6,371 nt of DNA from Dehalococcoidia bacterium UBA2160 (GTDB lineage Bacteria > Chloroflexota > Dehalococcoidia > Lucifugimonadales > UBA1123), in the NCBI GenBank assembly GCA_002328865.1, contig DCWO01000083.1, positions 45,175-51,545 of the forward strand. The letters run 5' to 3'. The stretch's first letter is position 1; each line of letters begins with the position of its first letter. A program made the translations under genes and the position numbers. The notes below the pieces were generated by a model that saw nothing but the letters and a program-made list of their open reading frames with translations, did not search any database and was not told the origin of the DNA. This document shows positions 1-5,513 of the stretch, piece after piece.

Positions 1-1
1 G

Positions 2-253
2 GTCGCGGTTGGCGGGGGCGTTGCTGGCGCAAGCGTAGGCGATGGAACTACCGTGGGCGCCGGCGCCGGTTCGGAACAAGAAACGACCGTGATCGCGACC
101 AAGGCTAGCAGTGCCGCCGTCACGCAGCGCACCGATGTGCTCAGGTTCTCGGGCAGCGTTGACGCCGCCATCGAGAAGCGGGGCATCCGGCGGCTGGCCC
201 CGGTGCTGTTCGGTAGTATAATCATTGCCGTGCTCTATTGTACCCTTGCCTAA
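2..253 (+). CDS. 3' end of unidentified protein, glycine-rich with C-terminal membrane segment (partial)
   Basis: One plus-strand frame is open from the left edge to a TAA at 251-253, giving 83 residues. The two other forward frames close early (stops within the first ~105 bases). Codon third positions are mostly G or C, as in the neighbouring genes, so this looks like the tail of a real gene that begins outside the window. The visible part starts with a low-complexity Gly/Ala/Val stretch (about residues 1-23). A Ser/Thr/Ala-rich hydrophilic segment follows, then a basic patch (EKRGIRR), and the protein ends with a hydrophobic stretch (LAPVLFGSIIIAVLYCTLA) that could be one membrane helix at the extreme C-terminus. 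I do not recognise the family. The tail could anchor the protein or be the last helix of a larger membrane protein. A GTG at 53 could act as a start for a 66-residue protein, but no ribosome binding site supports it and the frame stays open upstream. Confidence 0.5.
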   Translation, partial: VAVGGGVAGASVGDGTTVGAGAGSEQETTVIATKASSAAVTQRTDVLRFSGSVDAAIEKRGIRRLAPVLFGSIIIAVLYCTLA

Positions 254-323
254 CGCGGGTGGCGTCAGGCATCGCCAAAAGGCGCCGATGAATCTCACGC
301 TTGGCGTCTGATCAGGAGGTCCC

Positions 324-1133
324 ATGTTCGTCGACTGCCACGCACACCTTGACCCGTACTCCGATCTCGAGGTCGGAGAGGTGCTGGAGCGTGCCAGAGA
401 AGCGGGCGTGCAGGCCGTAATCTCCGCGGGCACGACACTCGAATCGTCTCGGCGATCCATCGATCTGTCGAGTGCGTATTCGGGCCTTTTCTCGGGTGTC
501 GGCATCCACCCAATGGACATCCAGGCGCCCTTCACCGACGCGACTTACGAAGAGCTGCGCGGAATGGCGAGCGATTGTCCGAAGGTGCTCGTCGTCAGCG
601 AGATCGGCCTCGATTTCATGGAGGGCGCTCCTGACAGAGCGGATCAGTATCATGCCTTCCGAGAGCAGATCCGCCTGGCTCGTGACCTCAAGCTGCCGGT
701 GGTGTTTCACAGCCGCGAGGCGCACGAGGAGTCGTTCCGGGTCCTTCGAGAGGAGAAAGCGTACGAAGTCGGGGGCGTGATGCACTACTTCCAGGGAGAC
801 TACGAAACCGCTCAACAGGTCATCGATCTGGGATTCTACATTTCGCTGGCACGTCCTCTGCAGAGATTGTCGCATCTTCAGGAAGCAGCCGCTGAGATTC
901 CGTTGGCGAACATCGTCCTGGAGACCGACGCGACGCCGCAGCCGTTCAAGTCGAAGCGAGAGAACTGGACCGAGCCCAGGCACGTTCGCGACGTTGCTGA
1001 ACTCCTCGCGCAGCTTCAGGGAGTGTCAATCGAGGAAGTGGAAGAGACAACTGCACGGAACATCCGTGACGTGCTAGGCCCCGGATGGGATACGCTGCAG
1101 AGCTACATGGCCCGCGATTCCGCAGCAGATTGA
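324..1133 (+). CDS. tatD: TatD-family metal-dependent hydrolase
   Basis: A 269-residue protein, the normal length for the TatD/YcfH branch of the amidohydrolase superfamily. These are cytoplasmic TIM-barrel, two-metal enzymes; characterised members act as 3'-5' DNA exonucleases or DNA repair nucleases. The metal-ligand series is complete and in order: H6 and H8 in the N-terminal CHAHLD motif, E93 in SEIGLDF, H129 in VVFHSRE, H154 in GVMHYFQG, and D202 in LETDATP. The usual GIHP motif is at residues 60-63. After LETD the common 'APYL' is replaced by TPQPFKS, and the conserved NEP-type segment reads EPRHV (residues 217-221); both are modest variations near the active site. The start is set by AGGAGG at 314-319, four bases before ATG. 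It lies 70 bases after the previous gene, same strand, and converges on the Yip1-type gene. The exact TatD subgroup (TatD, YcfH or YjjV type) is not decided by what I can see; the family call is firm. Confidence 0.93.
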   Translation: MFVDCHAHLDPYSDLEVGEVLERAREAGVQAVISAGTTLESSRRSIDLSSAYSGLFSGVGIHPMDIQAPFTDATYEELRGMASDCPKVLVVSEIGLDFMEGAPDRADQYHAFREQIRLARDLKLPVVFHSREAHEESFRVLREEKAYEVGGVMHYFQGDYETAQQVIDLGFYISLARPLQRLSHLQEAAAEIPLANIVLETDATPQPFKSKRENWTEPRHVRDVAELLAQLQGVSIEEVEETTARNIRDVLGPGWDTLQSYMARDSAAD

Positions 1134-1158
1134 GAGCACGGCGGCGTCAAGCTCAACC

Positions 1159-1181
1159 CTACGTCGGAGGAGTCCACGTAG
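1159..1181. terminator. Hairpin between convergent genes, possible bidirectional terminator
   Basis: CTACGT (1159-1164) and ACGTAG (1176-1181) are perfect complements. Inside them GGA (1166-1168) pairs with TCC (1173-1175), leaving one bulged C and a GGAG loop, for nine base pairs in all. It sits 26 bases after the TatD-family stop and 13 bases from the stop of the convergent Yip1-type gene, where a shared terminator is expected. The adjoining GCGCCGGCGC (1181-1190) is a further 10-base palindrome. There is no T-run on either strand, so an intrinsic terminator is only a possibility. Confidence 0.35.
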
Positions 1182-1193
1182 CGCCGGCGCTGT

Positions 1194-1739
1194 TCATCCG
1201 AATTCATCCGCGGCTGGGATGAGCACTAGAAACAGCGGAATGACTACCAGGCCCCAACTCCAACCGAACAACACCGCGATCCCCGCCTTCCACCATGCCA
1301 GTTCAAGTGCTTTGTGAACCGCCACAACGCACGCGGGCAACGTCCAGAGGTGCCCCAACAGGGCCAGCGGAGCGCCAATCACGGGTACGTTTAGGAACAG
1401 CCACAAGGCGATCGGACCAAAACAGATGCCCAACGCGCGGAGACCTTGCCGATAGCCCGTCGAGCTGCCGAAGCCTTTGTTCCCTATGGCCCAGACCAGG
1501 ACGGCACAAACGGACCAACCCAAGACAATCGTCGACACAGCCACAAACATCAGCATGAGGAGCGCCGAGCTCTCGTCGGATGCGGCGCCGGTGCGAAATT
1601 CGCTCCATATCCCGAGTCCGAATCCTAGCGCCGCAACGAACACCACTCCCATGGAGCGGAACATGGACTCGGGCTCTTCGCTGAACTCGTCGAATACGCT
1701 CGAGTCGAGCAGGGCGGCTCTCAGCGCTTGATTTAGCAT
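1194..1739 (-). CDS. Yip1-type polytopic membrane protein
   Basis: A 181-residue protein dominated by hydrophobic helices at about residues 31-46, 60-86, 103-121, 122-143 and 151-176. Five helices with a short hydrophilic N-terminus is the pattern of bacterial Yip1-domain proteins (the YIP1 family). Family-like features are the N-terminal segment with an acidic 'EFSEEPES' linker just before the first helix, the proline/glycine-rich turn NVPVIGAPLALLGHLW, and the later ALELAWWKAG, which resembles the 'al..s..kA' motif before the last helix. The function of bacterial Yip1-domain proteins is poorly known; eukaryotic Yip1 proteins work in membrane trafficking, which should not be transferred here. 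The ATG at 1739 is preceded on the minus strand by GAGGA (plus 1749-1753) nine bases upstream. A candidate promoter lies about 30 bases upstream. The gene stands alone, convergent with the TatD-family gene and divergent from the decarboxylase cluster. The family call is by resemblance and fairly likely. Confidence 0.8.
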   Translation of the reverse strand: MLNQALRAALLDSSVFDEFSEEPESMFRSMGVVFVAALGFGLGIWSEFRTGAASDESSALLMLMFVAVSTIVLGWSVCAVLVWAIGNKGFGSSTGYRQGLRALGICFGPIALWLFLNVPVIGAPLALLGHLWTLPACVVAVHKALELAWWKAGIAVLFGWSWGLVVIPLFLVLIPAADEFG

Positions 1740-1770
1740 GCAGCGTGTTCCTCATCATCGGCTGGGGCAG

Positions 1771-1800
1771 ATTGTAACCGTTCGACACGATTGGTCTCAA
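1771..1800 (-). promoter_or_regulatory. Candidate sigma-70-type promoter for the Yip1-type gene
   Basis: Read on the minus strand, TTGAGA (plus 1795-1800) is separated by 18 bases from TACAAT (plus 1771-1776). These match the -35 and -10 consensus at 4 and 5 of 6 positions. The start of transcription would fall near 1764, leaving a leader of about 25 bases that includes the GAGGA ribosome binding site. Spacing and position fit well for a housekeeping promoter; there is no direct evidence of activity. Confidence 0.5.
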
Positions 1801-1976
1801 GTCTGTGCGACGGTCGAAGCGATCGGCTGCTTCGCGATTCGGCGTCCGCGACTCGGAGGTCGATCTTGTCCTCGTACGTTCGTCTCAGTTTTGCCGCTCG
1901 GGACCATCTGGCGCTCCTGTGTGGACCTACCCCCCACGCATGGCTTGGTGTACAATTCTCACGGCATTTTGGGAGT

Positions 1977-1982
1977 GGGGAG
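1977..1982 (+). promoter_or_regulatory. Ribosome binding site fixing the OadG-type start
   Basis: GGGGAG lies five bases before ATG at 1988. The frame is open further upstream (GTG at 1805, ATG at 1940), but those starts have no such site and would add residues unlike the family. This site therefore argues for the short 97-residue product. Confidence 0.65.
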
Positions 1983-1987
1983 TCATC

Positions 1988-2281
1988 ATGCCTTTGCTGC
2001 TAGCTCCAGCGGTGGCTGAGGAAGCCTGGATTTTGACCGCCATCGGCATCGGCACGGCCTTCGCGGTCCTGTTGATCCTGCTGGTTATTGTCGCCATTGT
2101 CAGGCTGTTCACCGCCAAAGTCGCCCCGCGCTTCGGATGGGAGGCCGTTGCGGTCCCTGTCGCCGAGGCCGGGCCTTCCGACGCGGAGTCGCGAAACCGA
2201 GCTCTGGCCGCCGCTCTGGCCGTGACAGCGCTGCTTGAATCCAAATCCGAGCCGCCGCCCGCTTCCCGAGACAACGGCTGA
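1988..2281 (+). CDS. oadG: OadG-type small membrane subunit of a Na+-translocating decarboxylase
   Basis: A 97-residue protein with one strong membrane helix (about residues 15-40, LTAIGIGTAFAVLLILLVIV) close to the N-terminus. A hydrophilic cytoplasmic tail follows, containing an Ala-rich segment RALAAALAVTALL (71-83), and the protein ends in a Pro/Ser stretch. This matches the OadG/MmdD-like gamma or delta subunit family, where one N-terminal helix and a conserved 'AAxAAA' tail helix are typical. These subunits help assemble and stabilise the membrane pump; in Klebsiella the gamma subunit also binds Zn2+ and bridges alpha and beta. No metal-binding His cluster is visible in this tail, so that role may be absent. 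The identification depends heavily on context: the gene lies 24 bases upstream of the beta subunit and is first in the cluster. A -10-like TACAAT at 1951-1956 lacks a good -35. Small proteins of this class diverge quickly, so the sequence match alone would be moderate. Confidence 0.8.
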   Translation: MPLLLAPAVAEEAWILTAIGIGTAFAVLLILLVIVAIVRLFTAKVAPRFGWEAVAVPVAEAGPSDAESRNRALAAALAVTALLESKSEPPPASRDNG

Positions 2282-2298
2282 TCGCTAACCCATTCACT

Positions 2299-2304
2299 AG
2301 GTGG
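2299..2304 (+). promoter_or_regulatory. Unusually close ribosome binding site at the beta-subunit start
   Basis: AGGTGG ends only one base before the ATG at 2306, too close for normal Shine-Dalgarno pairing. The next codon, TTG at 2309, lies four bases from the site and could be the true start. Only one residue of the product is at stake. Translation may instead be coupled to the gene ending 24 bases upstream. Confidence 0.4.
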
Positions 2305-2305
2305 A

Positions 2306-3460
2306 ATGTTGACTGAGTTACTGGACTTCTTGCAGTCCACGGGCATATACAACCTCGACTACCGGAATGTCGTGCTGATCGTTATTGGACTCGTGTTCGT
2401 TTTCCTGGCAGTCAGCAAGAACATGGAACCGTACGAGCTCTTGCCAATTGGCCTTGGGGTCATCGTCGCCAATCTGCCGATGACTGGCTTGCTGGCCCTG
2501 CCGACACCTGAGGCAGGTTACCAGGAATCGGGTATTTTCGGGATCATCTTCCACTTTGGGCTTTCGTTCTGGAACCTGCTTCCTCCGATAATCTTCCTCG
2601 GCCTTGGCGCCATGACCGACTTTGGGCCTATCATCGGCAATCCGAAGACACTGCTGCTCGGAGCCGCGGCTCAGGTGGGGATATTCCTGGCGTTCTGGGG
2701 CGCGCTCCTGGCTGGCGACATGTTCACACTCGCCGAGGCGTCGGCGATAGGCATCATCGGCGGCGCCGACGGGCCGACGACGATCTTCCTCTCGGCGCGT
2801 CTGGCACCCGACCTCCTGGGCATCACCGCGGTCATCGCTTACTCCTACATGGCGGCGATCGCCTTCATTCAGCCGCCTTTGATGAAGCTGTTGACGACGA
2901 AGGCCGAGCGCGAGATCGTGATGAAGGCCCCGCGTGAGGTTTCGCGAACCGAGAAGCTGCTGTTCCCGTCCGTCGCGATGATCGTAATCATTCTAATCGT
3001 GCCTCGGTCGGCGCCGCTGATCTCGATGTTCATGATCGGCAACCTGTTCCGCGAGAGCGGCGTGGTGCCGCGGCTCACGTCCGCGGCTTCCAACGAGTTG
3101 TTGAACATGGCGACGATCTTCCTGATGTTGACCGTGGGAACCCAACTCTCGGCGGAGCGCGTGTTCGCCTGGGACACGCTCGCGATTCTGGGGTTGGGCC
3201 TGGTCGCTTTCGCTTGCGGCACCATGGGCGGTCTGCTGTTCGCCAAGCTGATGAACCTGTTCGTGAGGGACAAGATTAACCCTCTGATCGGGTCCGCGGG
3301 AGTTTCGGCCGTTCCAATGGCGGCGCGCATCTCTCATCACATCGGGCAGCAGGCGGGTCCTCGCGTCTTCCTGCTCCCCCATGCGATGGGCCCGAACGTA
3401 GCGGGCGTGATCGGGTCGGCAGTGGTGGCGGGCGTTTTCATCGCGTTGGTCGGTTCCTGA
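2306..3460 (+). CDS. oadB: Beta subunit (carboxybiotin decarboxylase / Na+ pump) of a Na+-translocating decarboxylase
   Basis: A 384-residue, very hydrophobic membrane protein of the OadB/MmdB/GcdB family. These decarboxylate carboxybiotin on the carrier protein and couple it to Na+ export across the cytoplasmic membrane. Landmark segments are all present: GLGAMTDFGPIIGNPKT (99-115), GIIGGADGPTTIF (149-161), NPLIGSAGVSAVPMAAR (325-341) and HAMGPNVAGVIGSAVVAG (359-376). Residues reported from the Klebsiella oxaloacetate decarboxylase beta subunit as part of the Na+/H+ path (D203, Y229, N373, G377, S382, R389, from memory) all have identical counterparts here at a constant offset of 48: D155, Y181, N325, G329, S334 and R341. 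The protein is somewhat shorter than Klebsiella OadB (about 430 residues), with the shortening before D155. It follows the OadG-type gene by 24 bases and precedes the biotin carrier by 36, as expected for one operon. Family members from oxaloacetate, methylmalonyl-CoA and glutaconyl-CoA decarboxylases cannot be separated by this subunit, so the symbol denotes the family only. Confidence 0.96.
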   Translation: MLTELLDFLQSTGIYNLDYRNVVLIVIGLVFVFLAVSKNMEPYELLPIGLGVIVANLPMTGLLALPTPEAGYQESGIFGIIFHFGLSFWNLLPPIIFLGLGAMTDFGPIIGNPKTLLLGAAAQVGIFLAFWGALLAGDMFTLAEASAIGIIGGADGPTTIFLSARLAPDLLGITAVIAYSYMAAIAFIQPPLMKLLTTKAEREIVMKAPREVSRTEKLLFPSVAMIVIILIVPRSAPLISMFMIGNLFRESGVVPRLTSAASNELLNMATIFLMLTVGTQLSAERVFAWDTLAILGLGLVAFACGTMGGLLFAKLMNLFVRDKINPLIGSAGVSAVPMAARISHHIGQQAGPRVFLLPHAMGPNVAGVIGSAVVAGVFIALVGS

Positions 3461-3496
3461 CGATAATTCTGTTGAAGAGCCCTTAGGGGATTCACG

Positions 3497-3985
3497 ATGA
3501 TTGAAAAACTGCGGGTTAAAGTCGATGGCAAGTGGTACACCGTCGAAGTAGGCGACCTGTCTGCACGGCCCATCCAGGCGACCGTGGACGGGCATCCCGT
3601 CGAAGTCAGCGTCGAAACCGCCACTCCCGTTGAGACTGCCCCGCCGGCTGCTTCGGAGGACCCAAAACCGATTGCATCCCAACAGCCCGCGTCGGCGCCG
3701 CCACCGGCCCGTGAAGCTTCACCCCAACCCACTCCCGCTTCCCCCGCCAGCGAGAAGACCGTAGAACCAACGAGCAACGTGGTCAGAGCGCCCATGCCCG
3801 GGAACATCCTCTCCGTCGTGGTTCGGACTGGAGATGCTGTCCAGGCAGGCGACCACGTCTGCACCCTGGAGGCAATGAAGATGCAGCAGTCGCTCCGGTC
3901 CGAGTGGGCTGGCGTGGTCCTCGACGTTTTTGTGAGCACAGGAGACATGGTGACCGACGGCGCACCGATCATAGCTGTCGGCTGA
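3497..3985 (+). CDS. Biotin carboxyl carrier protein of the Na+-translocating decarboxylase
   Basis: A 162-residue protein in three parts. An N-terminal domain (about 1-42) contains VDGKWYTVEVGDL and VDGHPVEVSV, repeated beta-strand patterns common in decarboxylase and carboxylase carrier subunits. A Pro/Ala/Ser-rich flexible linker spans about 43-92. The C-terminal biotinyl domain (about 93-162) begins VVRAPMPGNI and carries the biotinylation motif EAMKM at 125-129. The biotin acceptor is K128, 34 residues from the C-terminus as usual. The second half of the domain, WAGVVLDVFVSTGDMVTDGAPI, matches the lipoyl/biotinyl fold. The long linker lets biotin swing between a carboxyltransferase and the membrane beta subunit. 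AGGGGA at 3485-3490 stands six bases before ATG. The position directly after the beta subunit marks this as the pump's carrier (MmdC/GcdC-like) rather than the fatty-acid AccB. It needs a biotin protein ligase and an alpha carboxyltransferase, neither of which is in the window. Confidence 0.95.
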   Translation: MIEKLRVKVDGKWYTVEVGDLSARPIQATVDGHPVEVSVETATPVETAPPAASEDPKPIASQQPASAPPPAREASPQPTPASPASEKTVEPTSNVVRAPMPGNILSVVVRTGDAVQAGDHVCTLEAMKMQQSLRSEWAGVVLDVFVSTGDMVTDGAPIIAVG

Positions 3986-4048
3986 CCGTCGTGCGCCCTC
4001 GCGGTTTCAGCCAACCGTCGCTGCGGATCACTCCGGCATCGGCTGAAA
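3980..4048 (+). repeat. Overlapping inverted repeats, two mutually exclusive hairpins
   Basis: TTTCAGCC (4005-4012) is perfectly complementary to GGCTGAAA (4041-4048). Its TCAGCC part (4007-4012) is also complementary to GGCTGA (3980-3985), which contains the stop codon of the biotin carrier gene. The first fold encloses an inner GCG/CGC stem (3993-3995 with 4000-4002) flanked by CC/GG. The second encloses TGCGG (4022-4026) against CC-G-GCA (4032-4033, 4036-4038, approximate). Only one outer stem can form at a time. No T-run follows, so this may be a transcript 3' structure, a Rho-independent-like pause or an attenuator before the aminotransferase gene. It could also be chance in GC-rich DNA. 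Confidence 0.35.
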
Positions 4049-4086
4049 AGAGAACAGACTCGTTCCCATGAATATGGAGGTCGATT

Positions 4087-5361
4087 ATGGCGGACAATGA
4101 CAAGCTTGCCATCGACGGCGGCGCCCCCGTCGTCGACGAGCCATTGCCCACGGGAGTGTCCGGACCCAGCGTCGTCGACGAAGAAGAGATCGCGGCCATC
4201 ACCGATCTGCTGCGGAGCCAAGGGCTGTTCAGGTATCGCCAAGGAGGCCAAGCCGCCCAGTTCGAAGCCGAAGCGGCACGATTTCTGGGCGTCGAGCATG
4301 CACTGATGGTCAACTCCGGCACGAGCGCGTTGATCTGCGCGCTCACAGCGGTCGGGGTCGGTCCGGGCGACGAGGTGATCGTCCCCGGGTATACGTACAT
4401 CGCAACAGCGGCGGCGGTAATCGCGACAGGCGCCGTCCCGGTCATCGCGGAAATCGACGAGTCGCTGGGCTTGGACCCACTGCTCATCGAGACCAAGATC
4501 ACGCCATACACCAAGGCGGTTGTGCCGGTCCACATGCGTGGTGTGCCCGCCAGGCTGGACGACATACTCGCAGTCGCCAAGAAGCACGGCCTGAAGGTGG
4601 TGGAAGACTGCTGTCAATGCGTGGGCGGCTCATACAGAGGCCAACGGGTAGGCACGTATGGCGATGCCGGCGCCTGGAGCCTGAACTACTACAAGACGAT
4701 AAGCTCGGGCGAAGGCGGGCTGGTCTACACGAACGACAGAGACGTGTTCGAGCGAGCCTGCTTCACGGCTGATCCCGGCCTTCCGATGTGGACAAAGAGC
4801 GACACTTCCGTGGAATGGCAAAACGAGTCCTTCCCCAGGCAAACTTACCGGCCGAGCGAAGTACTCGCGTCGATGGCTCGCGTCCAGTTGGGGAAGATTG
4901 GCGACATCCTGTCCCATCAGCGAGCGCTGAAAGCAGCATTCCTCCAAGAACTTGACGAATCAGGGTCGTACAGCCTGCAACATGTCGACGACCCGGACGG
5001 CGACACGGGCGTTTCGGCCTCCGTAATCGTTCACGACAAGGATCTGGCCATCGGATACGAACACGCCCTCAAAGCGGAGGGGGTGGGAGTCGGCACGATC
5101 TACAACGACGGCTTCCCTGACAGGCACATCTACAGTTATTGGGACACGATCCTGGCCAAGCGGTCGCCTCATCCCTCCGGATACCCATGGAACGACCCGA
5201 GCTACAAAGGCGATGTCGAGTACTCGGAAGACATGTGTCCGCAGACGCTGGATATCCTGGGACGAAGCCTGCGGTTCGATTTCAACATGAACATGACCGA
5301 AGAGCATGCGAGGTTGATGGCGCGCGCACTCAACAAGGTCGACGGGGCGCTGGGGAACTGA
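4087..5361 (+). CDS. DegT/DnrJ/EryC1/StrS-family PLP-dependent aminotransferase
   Basis: A 424-residue fold-type I PLP enzyme. Visible motifs in order are VNSGTSALICAL (75-86, phosphate-binding GTSA), GDEVIVPGYTYIATAAAV (94-111, with an aromatic that stacks on PLP), and PVHMRGVP (147-154). VVEDCCQ (171-177) follows, where D174 should pair with the pyridine nitrogen. The last is SLNYYKTISSGEGG (198-211), where K203 should form the internal aldimine. Family members transaminate keto-sugars or cyclitols in the making of amino sugars, using glutamate or glutamine as donor. The wording YYKTI..GEGG with HMxGVP resembles KdnA (8-amino-3,8-dideoxy-octulosonate transaminase) and related enzymes more than the RfbE/PerA types, but that is an impression from memory. 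Length is slightly above the 370-400 norm, with extra residues around 340-385. GGAGG at 4076-4080, six bases before ATG, fixes the start. No glycosyltransferase or nucleotide-sugar gene lies nearby, so the substrate is open. Confidence 0.92.
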   Translation: MADNDKLAIDGGAPVVDEPLPTGVSGPSVVDEEEIAAITDLLRSQGLFRYRQGGQAAQFEAEAARFLGVEHALMVNSGTSALICALTAVGVGPGDEVIVPGYTYIATAAAVIATGAVPVIAEIDESLGLDPLLIETKITPYTKAVVPVHMRGVPARLDDILAVAKKHGLKVVEDCCQCVGGSYRGQRVGTYGDAGAWSLNYYKTISSGEGGLVYTNDRDVFERACFTADPGLPMWTKSDTSVEWQNESFPRQTYRPSEVLASMARVQLGKIGDILSHQRALKAAFLQELDESGSYSLQHVDDPDGDTGVSASVIVHDKDLAIGYEHALKAEGVGVGTIYNDGFPDRHIYSYWDTILAKRSPHPSGYPWNDPSYKGDVEYSEDMCPQTLDILGRSLRFDFNMNMTEEHARLMARALNKVDGALGN

Positions 5362-5412
5362 GGAACAACCGGGAGTATAACTGGACGGCGAGGGTGCTCG
5401 CGTTCTTGGTGT

Positions 5413-5439
5413 GTCACTGCCGCGAAGGCAGTCGCTGAC
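5413..5439 (+). terminator. Hairpin downstream of the aminotransferase gene
   Basis: ACTGCC (5416-5421) and GGCAGT (5427-5432) form a perfect six-pair stem around a GCGAA loop. GTC (5413-5415) and GAC (5437-5439) can extend it past a four-base bulge. It lies about 52 bases after the aminotransferase stop, in the spacer between convergent genes, where a terminator is expected. No T-run follows on either strand, so intrinsic termination is unproven. Confidence 0.35.
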
Positions 5440-5466
5440 GTGTCGGCGGTAGACTGATTTGAGCCA

Positions 5467-5513
5467 AAGCGGAGACGATGAAGGGCGTTCTTGGGCCTAG
5501 CTGCTCTCCGCTT
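5467..5513 (-). terminator. Candidate terminator overlapping the end of the response regulator gene
   Basis: AAGCGGAGA (5467-5475) and TCTCCGCTT (5505-5513) are perfect nine-base inverted repeats separated by 29 bases. The minus-strand stop codon TAG (plus 5497-5499) lies in the loop, so the upstream arm is inside the last codons of the response regulator. Read on the minus strand the stem ends in CTTT, a short T-run. The loop is long for a classical terminator, though it can partly pair within itself. Confidence 0.4.

Noticed and set aside
217..222. Perfect TATAAT as a possible promoter for the TatD-family gene
   Set aside because: It lies inside the upstream coding frame, and the -35 position (CTGGCC at 17 bases) matches poorly. 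It could be chance.
270..290. Small hairpin CATCGCC-AAAA-GGCG-CC-GATG after the first gene
   Set aside because: The stem is short and bulged, with no T-run. It is not strong enough to call a terminator.
312..983. A 223-codon minus-strand open frame opposite the TatD-family gene
   Set aside because: It is a mirror of a gene with complete catalytic motifs. The product is Arg/Leu/Val-rich without family features.
1805..1987. N-terminal extension of the OadG-type protein from GTG 1805 or ATG 1940
   Set aside because: There is no ribosome binding site, the extra residues do not resemble the family, and a good site sits five bases before ATG 1988.
2993..3682. A 229-codon minus-strand open frame opposite the beta-subunit and carrier genes
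   Set aside because: It is antisense to conserved coding sequence and spans the intergenic gap; the product is His/Arg/Asp-rich and unlike any family I know.
3337..4617. A 426-codon minus-strand open frame across the biotin carrier and aminotransferase genes
   Set aside because: It is antisense to two well-identified genes, and its product is low-complexity (Ser/Thr/Gly/Arg-rich) with no recognisable domain. Long antisense frames are common in GC-rich DNA.
5376..5381. TATAAC as a -10 element after the aminotransferase gene
   Set aside because: It has no -35 at a suitable distance and no downstream plus-strand gene to serve.
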